Origin: Collinsella sp. AF08-23
GTDB taxonomy: Bacteria; Actinomycetota; Coriobacteriia; Coriobacteriales; Coriobacteriaceae
Reading direction: 5' to 3'
Assembly: GCF_003479805.1 (NCBI RefSeq)
Contig: NZ_QUHV01000005.1
Location: 83,884 to 147,883 of the forward strand
Length of the DNA stretch: 64,000 nucleotides
Below, piece by piece: positions 38,961-48,303 of this stretch. Below the pieces are notes generated by a model. The model did no database searches, was not told where the DNA came from, and saw nothing but the letters and a program-made list of their open reading frames with translations. Position 1 is the stretch's first letter. Each line of letters starts with the position of its first letter. The position numbers and the translations under genes are program-made.

Positions 38961-39403
38961 GGAAGCTCGACCTTTCCTCCAGCGGCCTCGATCTTAGCCT
39001 TCGCGGAAGCGGAGATCTTGTCGACCTTGACCGTGAGCTTCTTGGAAACCTCGCCGTTGCCGAGCACCTTGACGGGCTCGAACTCGGACTTGGTGATACC
39101 AGCGGCCTTGAGGGATGCACCATCGACGACGGCACCGTCCTCGAACTTGACCTCGAGCGTGGAGACGTTCACCGCGGTGTACTCGATGCGACGGGGATTC
39201 TTGAAGCCGGGGAGCTTCGGGAGGCGCATCGCGAGCGGGGTCTGGCCGCCCTCGAAGCCGGCGCCCTTGGTGCCGCCGGAACGGGAGCCCTGGCCGTTCA
39301 GGCCACGGCCGGCATAGGTACCGCCCTTGCCGGAATTGCCGCGACCGACGCGCTTACGGCTGTGGGTGGACCCGGCAGCCGGCGTAAGATCATGAAGCTG
39401 CAT
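38954..39403 (-). CDS. rplO: 50S ribosomal protein L15
   Basis: 149 residues with the Gly-rich N-terminal GSTHSRKRVGRGNSGKGGTY and FEGGQTPLAMRLPK. It assembles late on the 50S subunit. It overlaps secY, as is common. Confidence 0.98.
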   Translation of the reverse strand: MQLHDLTPAAGSTHSRKRVGRGNSGKGGTYAGRGLNGQGSRSGGTKGAGFEGGQTPLAMRLPKLPGFKNPRRIEYTAVNVSTLEVKFEDGAVVDGASLKAAGITKSEFEPVKVLGNGEVSKKLTVKVDKISASAKAKIEAAGGKVELPC

Positions 39404-39405
39404 TG

Positions 39406-39585
39406 TTACTCCTCTACAATCTCAACGAGGTGCTTGACCTTGAAGATCATGCCGCGGACGCTCTCGTTGTCAGCGATCTCGCGCGTGTCGTTGATGCGGT
39501 GCAGGCCGAGGGCGCGAACAGTGCGACGCTGATCCTCCTTGCAGCCGTTAATGCTGCGAACCTGCTTGATCTTGATGGTAGCCAT
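39406..39585 (-). CDS. rpmD: 50S ribosomal protein L30
   Basis: 59 residues: MATIKIKQVRSINGCKEDQ at the start, then TVRALGLHRINDTRE, ending LVEIVEE. The L30 fold is complete. It sits between rpsE and rplO with two- and three-base gaps. Confidence 0.97.
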   Translation of the reverse strand: MATIKIKQVRSINGCKEDQRRTVRALGLHRINDTREIADNESVRGMIFKVKHLVEIVEE

Positions 39586-39587
39586 GC

Positions 39588-40118
39588 CTAGTTCTCCTTC
39601 TTGCCGATGAACATCTCGGAGACGGTGAGACCGCGGCGGGCGGCGACATCCTCGGGGCTGGAGAGCTGCTTGAGGCCCTCGGCAGCAGCCTTGATGATGT
39701 TGAGGCCGTTGTCGGAACCGAGAGACTTGGACAGGATGTTCTTGATGCCGGCGAGCTCGAACAGAGGACGCACGGCGCCACCGGCGATAACACCGGTACC
39801 CTCGACAGCGGGGCGCATGATGATGCTCGCAGCACCGAACTCGCCCTGGACGTCGTGAGGAATGGTGCCCTCAGCGGTGACGGGCACGTGGAACATGTTC
39901 TTCTTGGCGTCGATGGAAGCCTTGGAGATTGCCAGCGGCACCTCGGCGGACTTACCCATGCCAAGACCAACGTTGCCCTTGCCGTCGCCCACGACCACGA
40001 GGGCCACGAGGCTCATGCGACGACCGCCCTTGACGGTCTTGGCGACGCGGTTGATGAAAACGACGCGCTCCTCGAACTCGGAGGCCTCGCGCTGCTGCTT
40101 CTGCTGGTTACGAGCCAT
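39588..40118 (-). CDS. rpsE: 30S ribosomal protein S5
   Basis: 176 residues. The N-terminal double-stranded RNA-binding domain ([21 protein letters not shown] spans it) is followed by [14 protein letters not shown] and a C-terminal half with [15 protein letters not shown]. It acts in decoding accuracy and mRNA entry. Confidence 0.98.
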   Translation of the reverse strand: MARNQQKQQREASEFEERVVFINRVAKTVKGGRRMSLVALVVVGDGKGNVGLGMGKSAEVPLAISKASIDAKKNMFHVPVTAEGTIPHDVQGEFGAASIIMRPAVEGTGVIAGGAVRPLFELAGIKNILSKSLGSDNGLNIIKAAAEGLKQLSSPEDVAARRGLTVSEMFIGKKEN

Positions 40119-40129
40119 GCTCTTACCTC

Positions 40130-40492
40130 CTAGAATTCGAGACCGGCGGCGCGGGCACCGTCGGCGAGGGCCTTGACGCGACCGTGGTAGATGCGGCCAC
40201 CGCGGTCGAAGGAAACGGCTTTGATGCCGGCAGCGAGGGCGCGCTCGCCCACGAGCTTACCGACCTTCTCGGCAGCCTCCTTGTTGCTGGTCGTGGTGCC
40301 CTTGAACTCGGCCTCGAGGGTGGAGGCGGAGACGAGGGTGTGACCCTTGGTATCGTCAACGATCATGGCGTAGATATTGGCGTTGGAGCGCACGACGCGA
40401 AGACGCGGACGGGCGGGCGTGCCAAAGATCTTGCCGCGGACACGGCGCTGACGACGCTTGAGGCCGGCGCGCTTTGCCTGTTGCTTGTTCAT
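40130..40492 (-). CDS. rplR: 50S ribosomal protein L18
   Basis: 120 residues beginning [19 protein letters not shown], with [20 protein letters not shown]. It binds 5S rRNA. The ATG at 40492 follows AAGGAGTTTCAC; the longer frame upstream is not coding. Confidence 0.97.
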   Translation of the reverse strand: MNKQQAKRAGLKRRQRRVRGKIFGTPARPRLRVVRSNANIYAMIVDDTKGHTLVSASTLEAEFKGTTTSNKEAAEKVGKLVGERALAAGIKAVSFDRGGRIYHGRVKALADGARAAGLEF

Positions 40493-40560
40493 GTGAAACT
40501 CCTTATGAAGTCCTGCCAGCACCTGACGGGGTGCTGGTCTTACGACGTGGAAGCGCTCTA

Positions 40561-41097
40561 CTACTTAGCGGCCTTGCCGAGCTTGCGACGGATGTGCTCG
40601 CCCAGGTAGTGGATGCCCTTGCCCTTGTAAGGCTCCGGCGGACGCTTGCCACGGATCTCGGCGGCAACCTGGCCGACCTGCTGCTTGTTGATGCCCTTGA
40701 CGTGAATGTGGGTGTTGTCCGGGCACTCGAAGGTGATGCCCTCGGGGGCGGTGTAAATCACCGGGTGGGAGTAACCCAGGGACAGATCCAGATCCTTACC
40801 CTTGAGCTGGACACGGTAGCCAACGCCAGCGAGCTCGAGGACCTTGGTGTAGCCCTCGGAAACGCCGGTGACCATGTTCTGGATCAGGGCGCGGGTGAGG
40901 CCGTGGCGGGCGCGGGTCTCACGCTCGTCGTCGGGACGGGAGACGGTCAGCACGCCGTCGGCCACCTCGATGGTGAGCTTCTCATAGAAATCAGCCTCAA
41001 GAGTACCCTTGGGGCCCTTCACGGACACGTGCGTGCCGTCAACTGCCACTTCGACTCCGGCGGGAATCTGGACAGGCTTCTTACCGATACGAGACAC
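40561..41097 (-). CDS. rplF: 50S ribosomal protein L6
   Basis: 178 residues with the two L6 repeats and the C-terminal [19 protein letters not shown] end. It begins at a GTG codon ([17 protein letters not shown]) preceded by AAGGAGAACACC; upstream in-frame codons belong to the rpsH-rplF spacer. Confidence 0.97.
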   Translation of the reverse strand: MSRIGKKPVQIPAGVEVAVDGTHVSVKGPKGTLEADFYEKLTIEVADGVLTVSRPDDERETRARHGLTRALIQNMVTGVSEGYTKVLELAGVGYRVQLKGKDLDLSLGYSHPVIYTAPEGITFECPDNTHIHVKGINKQQVGQVAAEIRGKRPPEPYKGKGIHYLGEHIRRKLGKAAK

Positions 41098-41131
41098 GGT
41101 GTTCTCCTTTCCTTCTACTCGCCTAAGCGAA

Positions 41132-41530
41132 TTACCAGATGAGGGCGATGACCTCGCCGCCGATGCCCTTCTTGCGAGCATCGCGGTCGGCCATGACACC
41201 CTGGCTGGTGGAAACAATGGCGGTACCGAGGCCACCGCGGACGCGGGGGAGGTCCTTCACGCCGGCGTACTTGCGCAGACCAGGCTTGGAGTAGCGCTTG
41301 ATGCCGTTGATGACCTTGGCCTTCTTGGGACCGTACTTGAGGGTGATGTGCAGGGTCTTGGCGGGGGCGGTGTCCTCAACGGTGTAGCCCTCGATGTAGC
41401 CCTCCTCGTAGATGACTCGAGCGATCTCGACGAGCTTCTTGGAGCTCGGCATCGAGACCTCGGCCTTGTTCGCAGCATTGCCGTTGCGGATGCGCGTGAG
41501 CATGTCTGCGATCGGGTCGGTGAGATTCAT
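41132..41530 (-). CDS. rpsH: 30S ribosomal protein S8
   Basis: 132 residues, [18 protein letters not shown] at the start and [20 protein letters not shown] near the end, both S8 hallmarks. It binds 16S rRNA helix 21. AAGGAGAATCCAC precedes the ATG. Confidence 0.98.
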   Translation of the reverse strand: MNLTDPIADMLTRIRNGNAANKAEVSMPSSKKLVEIARVIYEEGYIEGYTVEDTAPAKTLHITLKYGPKKAKVINGIKRYSKPGLRKYAGVKDLPRVRGGLGTAIVSTSQGVMADRDARKKGIGGEVIALIW

Positions 41531-41656
41531 GTGGATTCTCCTTCGTTCTTGATGAGTCCGTGCCCTCGGTACTCCCCCACCCTTAGCGGGAAAGCCTATA
41601 AGGCACGTCTTCCGTACGCTCCGCCTCATAGATGAGATGGGCGCGCTGGCAGTGAC

Positions 41657-41842
41657 TTACCAGCTGGCCTTCTTGATGCCGGGAAGCTCGCCCTTGAGCG
41701 CCAGCTCGCGGAAGCAGATACGGCACAGGCCGAACTTGCGGTACACAGAGTGCGGACGGCCGCAGCGCTGGCAGCGCGTGTACTCGCGGGTCGAGAACTT
41801 CTGCTTGCGATTGCACTTGACGATCATCGATGTCTTAGCCAC
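41657..41842 (-). CDS. rpsZ: 30S ribosomal protein S14, zinc-binding type Z
   Basis: 61 residues with two CxxC pairs (CQRCG and CRICF), the short zinc form of S14. [19 protein letters not shown] starts it. The spacers on both sides (126 and 90 bases) are longer than usual; the one towards rplE has a hairpin. Confidence 0.97.
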   Translation of the reverse strand: MAKTSMIVKCNRKQKFSTREYTRCQRCGRPHSVYRKFGLCRICFRELALKGELPGIKKASW

Positions 41843-41878
41843 TTATTTCCTCCTCACATACGTATATATGCGCCTCGG

Positions 41879-41911
41879 ACAGGCGGCACGTGCTCTTCGC
41901 GCACCGCCTGT
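41879..41911 (-). promoter_or_regulatory. Hairpin between rplE and rpsZ
   Basis: ACAGGCGG pairs with CCGCCTGT, with further GC pairing inside, in the 90-base spacer. No T-run follows, so a processing or stability role is more likely than termination. Confidence 0.45.
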
Positions 41912-41932
41912 GGAACCCGGGGCTTTAAGAAC

Positions 41933-42490
41933 CTATTTCTTGAACGGGAAGCCGAAGGCGTCGAGAAGGGCCTTGGCCTCTTCGTCGGTCTTCGCGGTGG
42001 TGACGATGGTGATGTCCATACCACGGGTGTGGTCGACGGAATCGAAGTCAACCTCGGGGAAGATGAGCTGCTCGGTGACGCCCATCGAGAAGTTGCCACG
42101 GCCGTCGAAGGACTTGGCGGAGATGCCGCGGAAGTCGCGGATACGGGGGATGGCGACGGAGGTCAGACGATCGAAGAACTCCCACATGCGGTCGCCGCGC
42201 AGGGTGACCTTGGCGCCGATGGGCATGCCAGCGCGCAGCTTGAAGGAGGCGATGGACTTGCGGGCGCGGGTGACCATGGGCTGCTGGCCGGTGATGACGC
42301 GCAGGTCGCGGACAGCGCCGTCGATAGCCTTGGAATCGGTGGCGGCCTCGCCGACACCCATGTTCACGACGATCTTCTCGAACTTGGGGATCATCATGAC
42401 GTTCTCATACTGGAACTTGTCCTGCATGAGCTGCCTGACCTCGTCGTTGTACTTGGTCTTGAGACGGGGAATGTACTTCTCCTCAGCCAT
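41933..42490 (-). CDS. rplE: 50S ribosomal protein L5
   Basis: 185 residues, [19 protein letters not shown] at the start and [21 protein letters not shown] near the end. It binds 5S rRNA and contacts P-site tRNA. The ATG follows AAGGAGTGAAA. Unusually it is not preceded by rplX, which lies 5 kb away. It should therefore have its own promoter between 42491 and 42733. Confidence 0.97.
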   Translation of the reverse strand: MAEEKYIPRLKTKYNDEVRQLMQDKFQYENVMMIPKFEKIVVNMGVGEAATDSKAIDGAVRDLRVITGQQPMVTRARKSIASFKLRAGMPIGAKVTLRGDRMWEFFDRLTSVAIPRIRDFRGISAKSFDGRGNFSMGVTEQLIFPEVDFDSVDHTRGMDITIVTTAKTDEEAKALLDAFGFPFKK

Positions 42491-42623
42491 TTTCACTCCT
42501 TACTGGGGTTTTAAGCACGGGGTTGGCCTCGTGGGTTAGCCTCGTGCCTCCTGCTGCCATCAACACCGCATCTGGCTGTTCGCGGCATGACGAATCGCGG
42601 CAGGAGCCGACAAAACAGTCGTT

Positions 42624-42629
42624 ACTATA
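42624..42629 (-). promoter_or_regulatory. Candidate -10 box for the rplE half-operon
   Basis: TATAGT on the minus strand, about 135 bases before the rplE start. The position 17 bases upstream (TCGCAT) is a poor -35 box. A promoter is expected here because the operon is interrupted. Confidence 0.3.
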
Positions 42630-42733
42630 CGCCTATATGAGACGGAATGCGACCGCAACTTGATGTATGCAGCTAAATCCACAAATCCGTATAGGTATAC
42701 TTATCGAGCATTCATTTTATTCCAGGAGTCCCT

Positions 42734-45292
42734 ATGCGTTCCTATTCTTCCAAACCTGAATTGCTGGCACCTGCGGGCGGACCGGAGCCGTTTTACGCGG
42801 CACTGGCGGCCGGGGCCGACGCCATCTACTGCGGCATGGGGTCGTTCAATGCGCGTCGCAAGGCCGATAACTTCACTGACGAGACGTTCGAGGCCGCCTG
42901 TCGGGCGGCGCACTTGGCGGGCGCGCGCGTGTACGTGACGGTTAACATCGTCATCAAGGACGAGGAGATGTCGCAAGCTCTGGCGCTCGTCGAGCGCTGT
43001 TGGAGGCTCGGCGCCGATGCCTTCATCATCCAGGACTGGGGGCTGTTCTTCGAGATCCGCCGCCTCATGCCCGAGGTGGAGACGCACATCTCCACGCAGG
43101 CGAACATTCACGACGCCCGCGGAACCGCCTGGTGCAAGGCCGCAGGTGCGGACCGCGTCACGCTCTCCCGCGAGCTTTCTGTTGACGAGATCGCCGCGAT
43201 CCACGACGCGGTGGACATCGAGCTCGAGGTGTTCTCCCACGGCGCCATCTGCTTTTGCTACTCGGGCGTTTGCCTCCTTTCCAGCTTCACCTCCCGAGGG
43301 CGCTCGGCTAACCGCGGCATGTGCGCGCAGCCCTGTCGGCTGCCCTACGAGCTCATTGATGAAACGGGTCGCTCCTGGTCCAAGCCCGGGCGCGAGCGAG
43401 CGCTCTGCCCGCGTGACACCTGCACGGCCGACATGCTGCCCCGTCTGCTCGACGCCGGGGCGCATGCGCTGAAGCTCGAGGGGCGCATGAAGGCCCCCGA
43501 CTACGTGCACTCCATCGTGAGCGCCTACCGCGCGCAGCTCGACGACATCCTCGCGGGCCGCGAGATCTTGGAAGAGACCGCGCAGGCGCGCTATCGCCAG
43601 CTCAAGCGCTGCTTCAATCGCGACTTCACCACCGAGTATCAAGAGGGGCGCTCGGGCGACGAGATGATGAGCTATGAGCGCTCGAATAACCGCGGCCAGA
43701 TCGTAGGCGAGGTCCTCGGCAGCAAACCGCTCGGCAACACAAAGGGCCTCAAGCCCGACGACAAGCGCCGGCGCGCCGCATGGACCCGCCTGCGCCTTTC
43801 CGAGCCGGTCGGCAAGGGTGATTTGCTCGAGCTCCGCCACGATGACGAGTTCGACCAGTTCCTCACCGCCCTCGCGCCCGACGACGCGTGCGCAGACGAC
43901 GTCATCGAGTGCCGCACGGCGCGCCCCATGCCCGCGGGCGCCCGCGTGCGCCTCATCCGTAGTCAAGCCGCCCTCGATGCCGCCGAGGCGGCACTCAAAC
44001 GGCCCGTCGCTCGCAAACGCGCGGTCGACGGCCGTGTCATCTCCCGCATCGGCGAGCCCTTCGCCGTCGAGTTGAGCTGCGCCGACGACCCCTCGATCAT
44101 CGGTCGCGCCGATGGTTTCATCGTCGAGCCCGCGCGAACCAAGGCAGTCACCGCAGAGGACCTTATCGAGCACGTGGGCCGTATGGGCTCCTCCCCCTTC
44201 GAGGCTGTGTCCTTCGATATTCAGCTCGATGAGGGTTGCGGTATGGGCTTCTCCGCCGTGCACAAAGTGCGCGCGGCAGCGTGCGAAGCGCTCGAGCGCG
44301 CCATCCTCACCCCGTTCGATCGTCGGCGCAGCGGCGCTCCGCTCGATTTCGCGGCAATTGCGATTACCGCTGATTCTTGCTTGGCTGTCGCTCCTGAGCG
44401 CGTCGACCCAAGCCTCTCGAATTCTGCGTCAGCCCCGTCCCGCGATGACGCCAAATGCGCACCGGCCCCGAACACAAGCCCGGAGATCTGCGCGCTCGTC
44501 ACCTCGACCGACCATGCGGCCACCGCGCGCGCTGCCGGTGCGACCCGCATGTACATGTCCGTCGACGACCTGCTCGCCGCGGGACTCTCCCCCGTCGATG
44601 GATGCGAGCGCGGCATCATCCCCGTGCTCGACGAGGTCTCCCGTCAGATGGACCACGAGCGCCTCGACCCTTGGATTTTGCCGGGGAGCCCTGTCGCCGT
44701 GGCCACCATCTCAGAATTCGCTCTCGGCGCCGAGCGCGGCACATCCGTCGAACTCCGCAGCTGCATCCCCGTCCACAACGTGGCGTGCATGCGGGCGCTG
44801 GCCGAGCGCGGTGCTGCGGGTGCATGGCTCTCCCCCGAACTTACGCTTGCCGAAATCGAGCGCATCGCACCCCATCGCGGCAGCATGGAGCTCGGCCTCA
44901 TGGTCCTCGGCGCGCCGCGCGTCATGACGAGCGAACACTGCATCCTGCAGGTAGCGGGGGCCTGCATCCACGATTGCGCGAACTGCCGCCTGCGCACGCG
45001 CGACTTCAAGCTTAAGAATATCGACGGACGCCTGCTCCCCGTACGCACGGGCCTCAACGGTCGCAGCCACCTGTACGACGGCGTCGCCTTGGACGCCACT
45101 CCCCAGATCCCGGCGCTTTTGCACGCGGGTGTCACGAGATTCCTGGTCGACGGCACCCTCATGGACGCAGACGAGCTCGCCTGCGGCGTCGCGCGCGCCA
45201 AGCGGGCGCTCGACGCCGCGCTCGCAGGCCGCACGCCCGACAAGCGCATGCCCGGATCAAGCTCAGGATGCCTCTTCCAGGGCGTCGAGTAG
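42734..45292 (+). CDS. Peptidase U32 family protein (second, longer paralogue)
   Basis: 852 residues. The U32 domain is complete, with EVFSHGAICFCYSGVCLLSS and RGRSANRGMCAQPCRLP at about 165-205 holding the conserved cysteines. A long C-terminal region follows, with a Cys cluster (CILQVAGACIHDCANC, about 735-752), matching full-length U32 proteins with a DUF3656-like extension. Likely an RNA-hydroxylating iron-sulfur enzyme rather than a protease, by analogy with RlhA and TrhP. It lies inside the break in the spc operon, on the opposite strand. AGGAGTCCCT precedes the ATG. Confidence 0.9.
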   Translation: MRSYSSKPELLAPAGGPEPFYAALAAGADAIYCGMGSFNARRKADNFTDETFEAACRAAHLAGARVYVTVNIVIKDEEMSQALALVERCWRLGADAFIIQDWGLFFEIRRLMPEVETHISTQANIHDARGTAWCKAAGADRVTLSRELSVDEIAAIHDAVDIELEVFSHGAICFCYSGVCLLSSFTSRGRSANRGMCAQPCRLPYELIDETGRSWSKPGRERALCPRDTCTADMLPRLLDAGAHALKLEGRMKAPDYVHSIVSAYRAQLDDILAGREILEETAQARYRQLKRCFNRDFTTEYQEGRSGDEMMSYERSNNRGQIVGEVLGSKPLGNTKGLKPDDKRRRAAWTRLRLSEPVGKGDLLELRHDDEFDQFLTALAPDDACADDVIECRTARPMPAGARVRLIRSQAALDAAEAALKRPVARKRAVDGRVISRIGEPFAVELSCADDPSIIGRADGFIVEPARTKAVTAEDLIEHVGRMGSSPFEAVSFDIQLDEGCGMGFSAVHKVRAAACEALERAILTPFDRRRSGAPLDFAAIAITADSCLAVAPERVDPSLSNSASAPSRDDAKCAPAPNTSPEICALVTSTDHAATARAAGATRMYMSVDDLLAAGLSPVDGCERGIIPVLDEVSRQMDHERLDPWILPGSPVAVATISEFALGAERGTSVELRSCIPVHNVACMRALAERGAAGAWLSPELTLAEIERIAPHRGSMELGLMVLGAPRVMTSEHCILQVAGACIHDCANCRLRTRDFKLKNIDGRLLPVRTGLNGRSHLYDGVALDATPQIPALLHAGVTRFLVDGTLMDADELACGVARAKRALDAALAGRTPDKRMPGSSSGCLFQGVE

Positions 45293-45312
45293 AGCCTATC
45301 TCCTCGAATCCC

Positions 45313-46059
45313 CTACACGCGCACGAGATTTGACAGGTGAGCATACTCGTCGGGTACGTCGCCGGCGGTGATGATCTCCGCATCGTCGAGCGTGGCGAAG
45401 CTCACCGCTGCCTCCATGCCGAACTTACTCGCATCGGCAAGCACGTAGCGTCTCGAGCCCTGTCCCATCGCCACACGCTTGACCTCGGCCTCCAATGGAT
45501 CGGGCGAGGTCATGCCGTGCTTTTTGCTTATGCCGTTGGCACCCCAAAAGCCGCATGCGAACCGATAACGCGCCAGCATCGCGGTCGCATCGGGCCCCAC
45601 GAGCGCCTCGGTCTCCGGCTTGAGCTCGCCGCCCGTCACCATCACGCGGCATCCCCGCTCCATCAAGCGGCGGGCATGTCCTACCGAATTCGTGACGTAA
45701 GCGACGTCGGCATCGGCGGGGACGCATGATACGAGTTGCAGCGTCGTCGACCCCGAATCGATGTAGACGAACGAACCCGGCTCGATCAGGCACGCAGCCG
45801 CTCGCACGATGGCCCGTTTGTCATCGACATGCAGTTCACTTCGCTCGGGTATGGTGAGGTCACGCGCGATATGCGCCCGCTCGAGACTCGTCGCTCCGCC
45901 GTGAACCTTCGCCAAACGATGCACCCGATCGAGGGTCTGCAAATCTCGACGAATGGTCGATGCCGTCACATCCAGGGCCTCGGCGAGGTCCGCAACGCTC
46001 ATGGACCCCGCTTCGGTTACCATCCGCACAATGGCGTTGAGTCGATCGTCGGCAAGCAT
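45313..46059 (-). CDS. DeoR-family transcriptional regulator
   Basis: 248 residues. The N-terminal helix-turn-helix of the DeoR type reads SVADLAEALDVTASTIRRDL; the C-terminal DeoRC sugar-phosphate sensor has SGSTTLQLV and the later ADASKFG. Its ligand is probably a phosphorylated sugar or polyol. It starts six bases after the stop of the oxidoreductase gene, so the two form an operon, and it probably controls that operon through the repeat at 47221-47250. Confidence 0.92.
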   Translation of the reverse strand: MLADDRLNAIVRMVTEAGSMSVADLAEALDVTASTIRRDLQTLDRVHRLAKVHGGATSLERAHIARDLTIPERSELHVDDKRAIVRAAACLIEPGSFVYIDSGSTTLQLVSCVPADADVAYVTNSVGHARRLMERGCRVMVTGGELKPETEALVGPDATAMLARYRFACGFWGANGISKKHGMTSPDPLEAEVKRVAMGQGSRRYVLADASKFGMEAAVSFATLDDAEIITAGDVPDEYAHLSNLVRV

Positions 46060-46065
46060 ATGCGC

Positions 46066-47157
46066 CTACTCCTCCTCGGGGTACACGACGCCCCAATCCG
46101 CCCTCAGCCGCGTCATGGTCTTCATGACATCGGAGGCGACATCGATGAGCTTGAGCTTGGAGGCGTCTCCAGCGACGGCGCTCTCAAGGTCGGCCGCCTC
46201 GTAGCAAAGCGCGTAGGCCTCAACGCCCGCCTTGACTTCCTCGCGATGCCCGTCCGCCGTCCAGGTGATCACGGCGCGATCGGCGCGTGGATACGCCATG
46301 ACCTCGATATAGCAGTCGTCGAAACACAGGGTCGCGCGCTTAGGCTGCTTGGCGTGCATACTTAAGGAGAACACACCGAGCTGGCCCTGTGCATTGCGCG
46401 TCACGAATCCGCTCTCCTCGTCCACTCCCGTCTCGAACAGATTGGCGAGTGATACGACCTCGTTCGGCTGGCTCTCCATGAACAAACGGGCGACGGAGAG
46501 TGCGTACACGCCGATGTCGAGCATGGCACCACCCGCGAGATTGCGGTTCCAGAAGCGGTTTGACACATCCTCGTAATCGTGGAAGCTTCCGAAATTCACC
46601 TGTGCCAGGCGCAAGCGGCCGAATTCACCCGACTCCGCGCGGCGCATAAGCTCGACGTACAGCGGCATATGGAGAACCGTCGTCGCGTCCATGAGGACGA
46701 CGCCATGCTCATCTGCAATGGTACGCGCCTCTTCGAGCTCGACCGAGTTCAGTGTGATGGCCTTCTCGCATAGAACATGCTTCCCGGCAGCCAACGCGGC
46801 ACGAAGATAGGTGATATGCGTGTTGTGCGGCGTGGTGATATACACGCAATCGACGTCCGGGTCCTCATACAGATCTTCGAAGCTATCGTAGACGCGCTCG
46901 ACGCCATACTCACGGGCAAACGCCTCGGCTTTGGAGTGCGTGCGATTGGCGACACCGTACACGGCGCGCCCGGCGAGCGCCAAGGACTGGGCGAACTGGT
47001 TGGCGATCACACCGCAGCCGATGATCGCCCAGTTCAGGTGAGGTGCGGTGAAGATGTCGTTCGGGAACGGCTTGCCCGCCACCGCCTCAAAGGCGGCTTT
47101 TGCAGCCGCCGCCGCGTCCTTTGGTGCCGCCGATGTCATGTCGCGCTCGATAGCCAT
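46066..47157 (-). CDS. Gfo/Idh/MocA-family NAD(P)-dependent oxidoreductase
   Basis: 363 residues. The Rossmann fold starts at WAIIGCGVIANQFAQSL (about 44-60), and the catalytic-site Lys lies in HVLCEKAITLN (usually EKP, here EKA). The C-terminal barrel includes GGAMLDIGVYAL. These enzymes oxidise sugars, inositols or dihydrodiols; the substrate is not evident. About 40 N-terminal residues precede the fold. The ATG follows GAGAGGATTGCT. The DeoR gene follows directly. Confidence 0.9.
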   Translation of the reverse strand: MAIERDMTSAAPKDAAAAAKAAFEAVAGKPFPNDIFTAPHLNWAIIGCGVIANQFAQSLALAGRAVYGVANRTHSKAEAFAREYGVERVYDSFEDLYEDPDVDCVYITTPHNTHITYLRAALAAGKHVLCEKAITLNSVELEEARTIADEHGVVLMDATTVLHMPLYVELMRRAESGEFGRLRLAQVNFGSFHDYEDVSNRFWNRNLAGGAMLDIGVYALSVARLFMESQPNEVVSLANLFETGVDEESGFVTRNAQGQLGVFSLSMHAKQPKRATLCFDDCYIEVMAYPRADRAVITWTADGHREEVKAGVEAYALCYEAADLESAVAGDASKLKLIDVASDVMKTMTRLRADWGVVYPEEE

Positions 47158-47339
47158 AGCAATCCTCTCGCCACGTGCAGATGCACCCATTGCGCATCTT
47201 TTGAGAAGCAGCATAGCACAGTATTGCGTATTTCTGCGTACTTCTGCGCGTTTTTGGCCGAGCCAATTACTATTACAGCAAATGGAACCTGGCTCCGATT
47301 CCACCATTCGCGCCAGGGACGCGTAACCCCGTAAACGCA
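47158..47339 (-). other. Upstream region of the oxidoreductase-deoR operon
   Basis: 182 bases without a gene, together with element A2 making a 326-base gap after rplX. It holds the 10-base tandem repeat at 47221-47250. No strong -35/-10 pair was found. Confidence 0.45.
47221..47250 (-). promoter_or_regulatory. Three 10-base tandem repeats, candidate DeoR operator
   Basis: On the minus strand three consecutive units read GCGCAGAAGT, ACGCAGAAAT and ACGCAATACT-like (last unit TACGCAATAC in register). DeoR-family proteins often bind tandem sites spaced by one helical turn. It is 64-94 bases before the oxidoreductase start and the regulator gene is in the same operon, so autoregulation is likely. 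Confidence 0.5.
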
Positions 47340-47459
47340 GGAAGACCCCTCCGAGGCCCGGACGGCGGTTTCTAAGCAAACATTCCGTAGGAGCCGCGCG
47401 AAGCGCGACTCCGAGGACGTTTGCGTGAAACCGCCGGGAGGGCCTCGGAGGGGTCTTCC
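47340..47459 (+). repeat. Palindromic element, subfamily A, copy 2
   Basis: 33-base arms (47340-47372 and 47427-47459) match at 30 positions with one three-base bulge. Inside, GCAAAC pairs with GTTTGC, ATTCCGTA faces GAGGAC, and an inner GC hairpin is capped by GAA. Compared with copy 1 the pair T-A has become C-G in the GYAAAC/GTTTRC stem, a compensatory change. It begins 25 bases after the rplX stop, at the break in the spc operon. Confidence 0.85.
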
Positions 47460-47483
47460 GGTGGGAGTTCTAGGAGTTAATCC

Positions 47484-47807
47484 TTAGAACTTGTGACCGC
47501 ACTTCTTGCAAATGCGGAGCTTGGTCTTGTGACCGTCGAGCTCGCCGGCCTCGTGGCCAACACGGGTGCGCTTGCCACACTCGGGGCAGATGAGCTGGAC
47601 GTTGGAAACGTCGATCGGCATCTCCTTGTCGACGATGCCGCCCTGCTGGCCAGCACCGTTGGGCTTGACGGCCTTCTTGGCGACAGCGACGCCCTCGACG
47701 ATAACCTTGCCCTCGGAAGGCAGCGCGCGCAGGACGACGCCCTGCTTGCCGCGATCCTTACCGGAGAGCACCTCGACCTTGTCGCCCTTCTTGATGGACA
47801 TAGACAT
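47484..47807 (-). CDS. rplX: 50S ribosomal protein L24
   Basis: 107 residues with the KOW motif near the start (IKKGDKVEVLSGKDRGKQGVV region) and a CxxC...C-type C terminus (CPECGKRTRVG, ICKKCGHKF) seen in Actinobacteria. It starts 50S assembly. It is the last gene before the interruption; rplE would be expected next. Confidence 0.97.
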   Translation of the reverse strand: MSMSIKKGDKVEVLSGKDRGKQGVVLRALPSEGKVIVEGVAVAKKAVKPNGAGQQGGIVDKEMPIDVSNVQLICPECGKRTRVGHEAGELDGHKTKLRICKKCGHKF

Positions 47808-47825
47808 AGTGGTCTCTCCCTTACG

Positions 47826-48194
47826 TTAGAGGGTCTCGGGTGCGAGCGAGACGATCTTCATGTACTTCTTGTCACGAAGCTCGCGAGCGACGGGCCCGAA
47901 GATACGGGTGCCGACAGGCGAACCATCCTTGTTGATGACGACGGCAGCGTTGTCATCGAAGCGGATGTAGGAACCGTCCTTGCGACGGACCTCCTTGACG
48001 GTGCGCACGATAACGCAGCGCACGACATCCTTCTTCTTGACGTTCGCGCCGGGCGTGGCCTCCTGCACGGCGGCCATGACGACGTCACCGATGCCGGCGT
48101 AACGGCGCTTAGAGCCGCCCAGCACCTTAATGCAACGAACCTTGCGCGCACCAGAGTTGTCGGCAACGTTCAGCATGGTTTGCATCTGAATCAT
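47826..48194 (-). CDS. rplN: 50S ribosomal protein L14
   Basis: 122 residues, [18 protein letters not shown] at the start and the family's [12 protein letters not shown] and [10 protein letters not shown]. It contacts 16S rRNA at an intersubunit bridge. Confidence 0.98.
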   Translation of the reverse strand: MIQMQTMLNVADNSGARKVRCIKVLGGSKRRYAGIGDVVMAAVQEATPGANVKKKDVVRCVIVRTVKEVRRKDGSYIRFDDNAAVVINKDGSPVGTRIFGPVARELRDKKYMKIVSLAPETL

Positions 48195-48228
48195 GGTTGG
48201 AACCTTTCCGAACCTAAGCCGGCGAGAG

Positions 48229-48276
48229 GTGCGACCGCCCTGATCGAGTACCTAAATGGCACTCGGACGGGCGCAC
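48229..48276 (-). promoter_or_regulatory. Hairpin in the rpsQ-rplN spacer
   Basis: In a 109-base spacer GTGCG pairs with CGCAC, CCG with CGG, and CGAGT with ACTCG. No T-run follows. It may be an mRNA processing or leader structure for rplN. Confidence 0.4.
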
Positions 48277-48303
48277 GTCACCGGAGGGTTTACTTCAACA
48301 AGC

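Noticed and set aside
42701..44263. A 520-codon open frame antisense to the second U32 gene
   Set aside because: The U32 frame on the plus strand has clear family motifs. The antisense frame has no recognisable domain and reflects high-GC codon bias.
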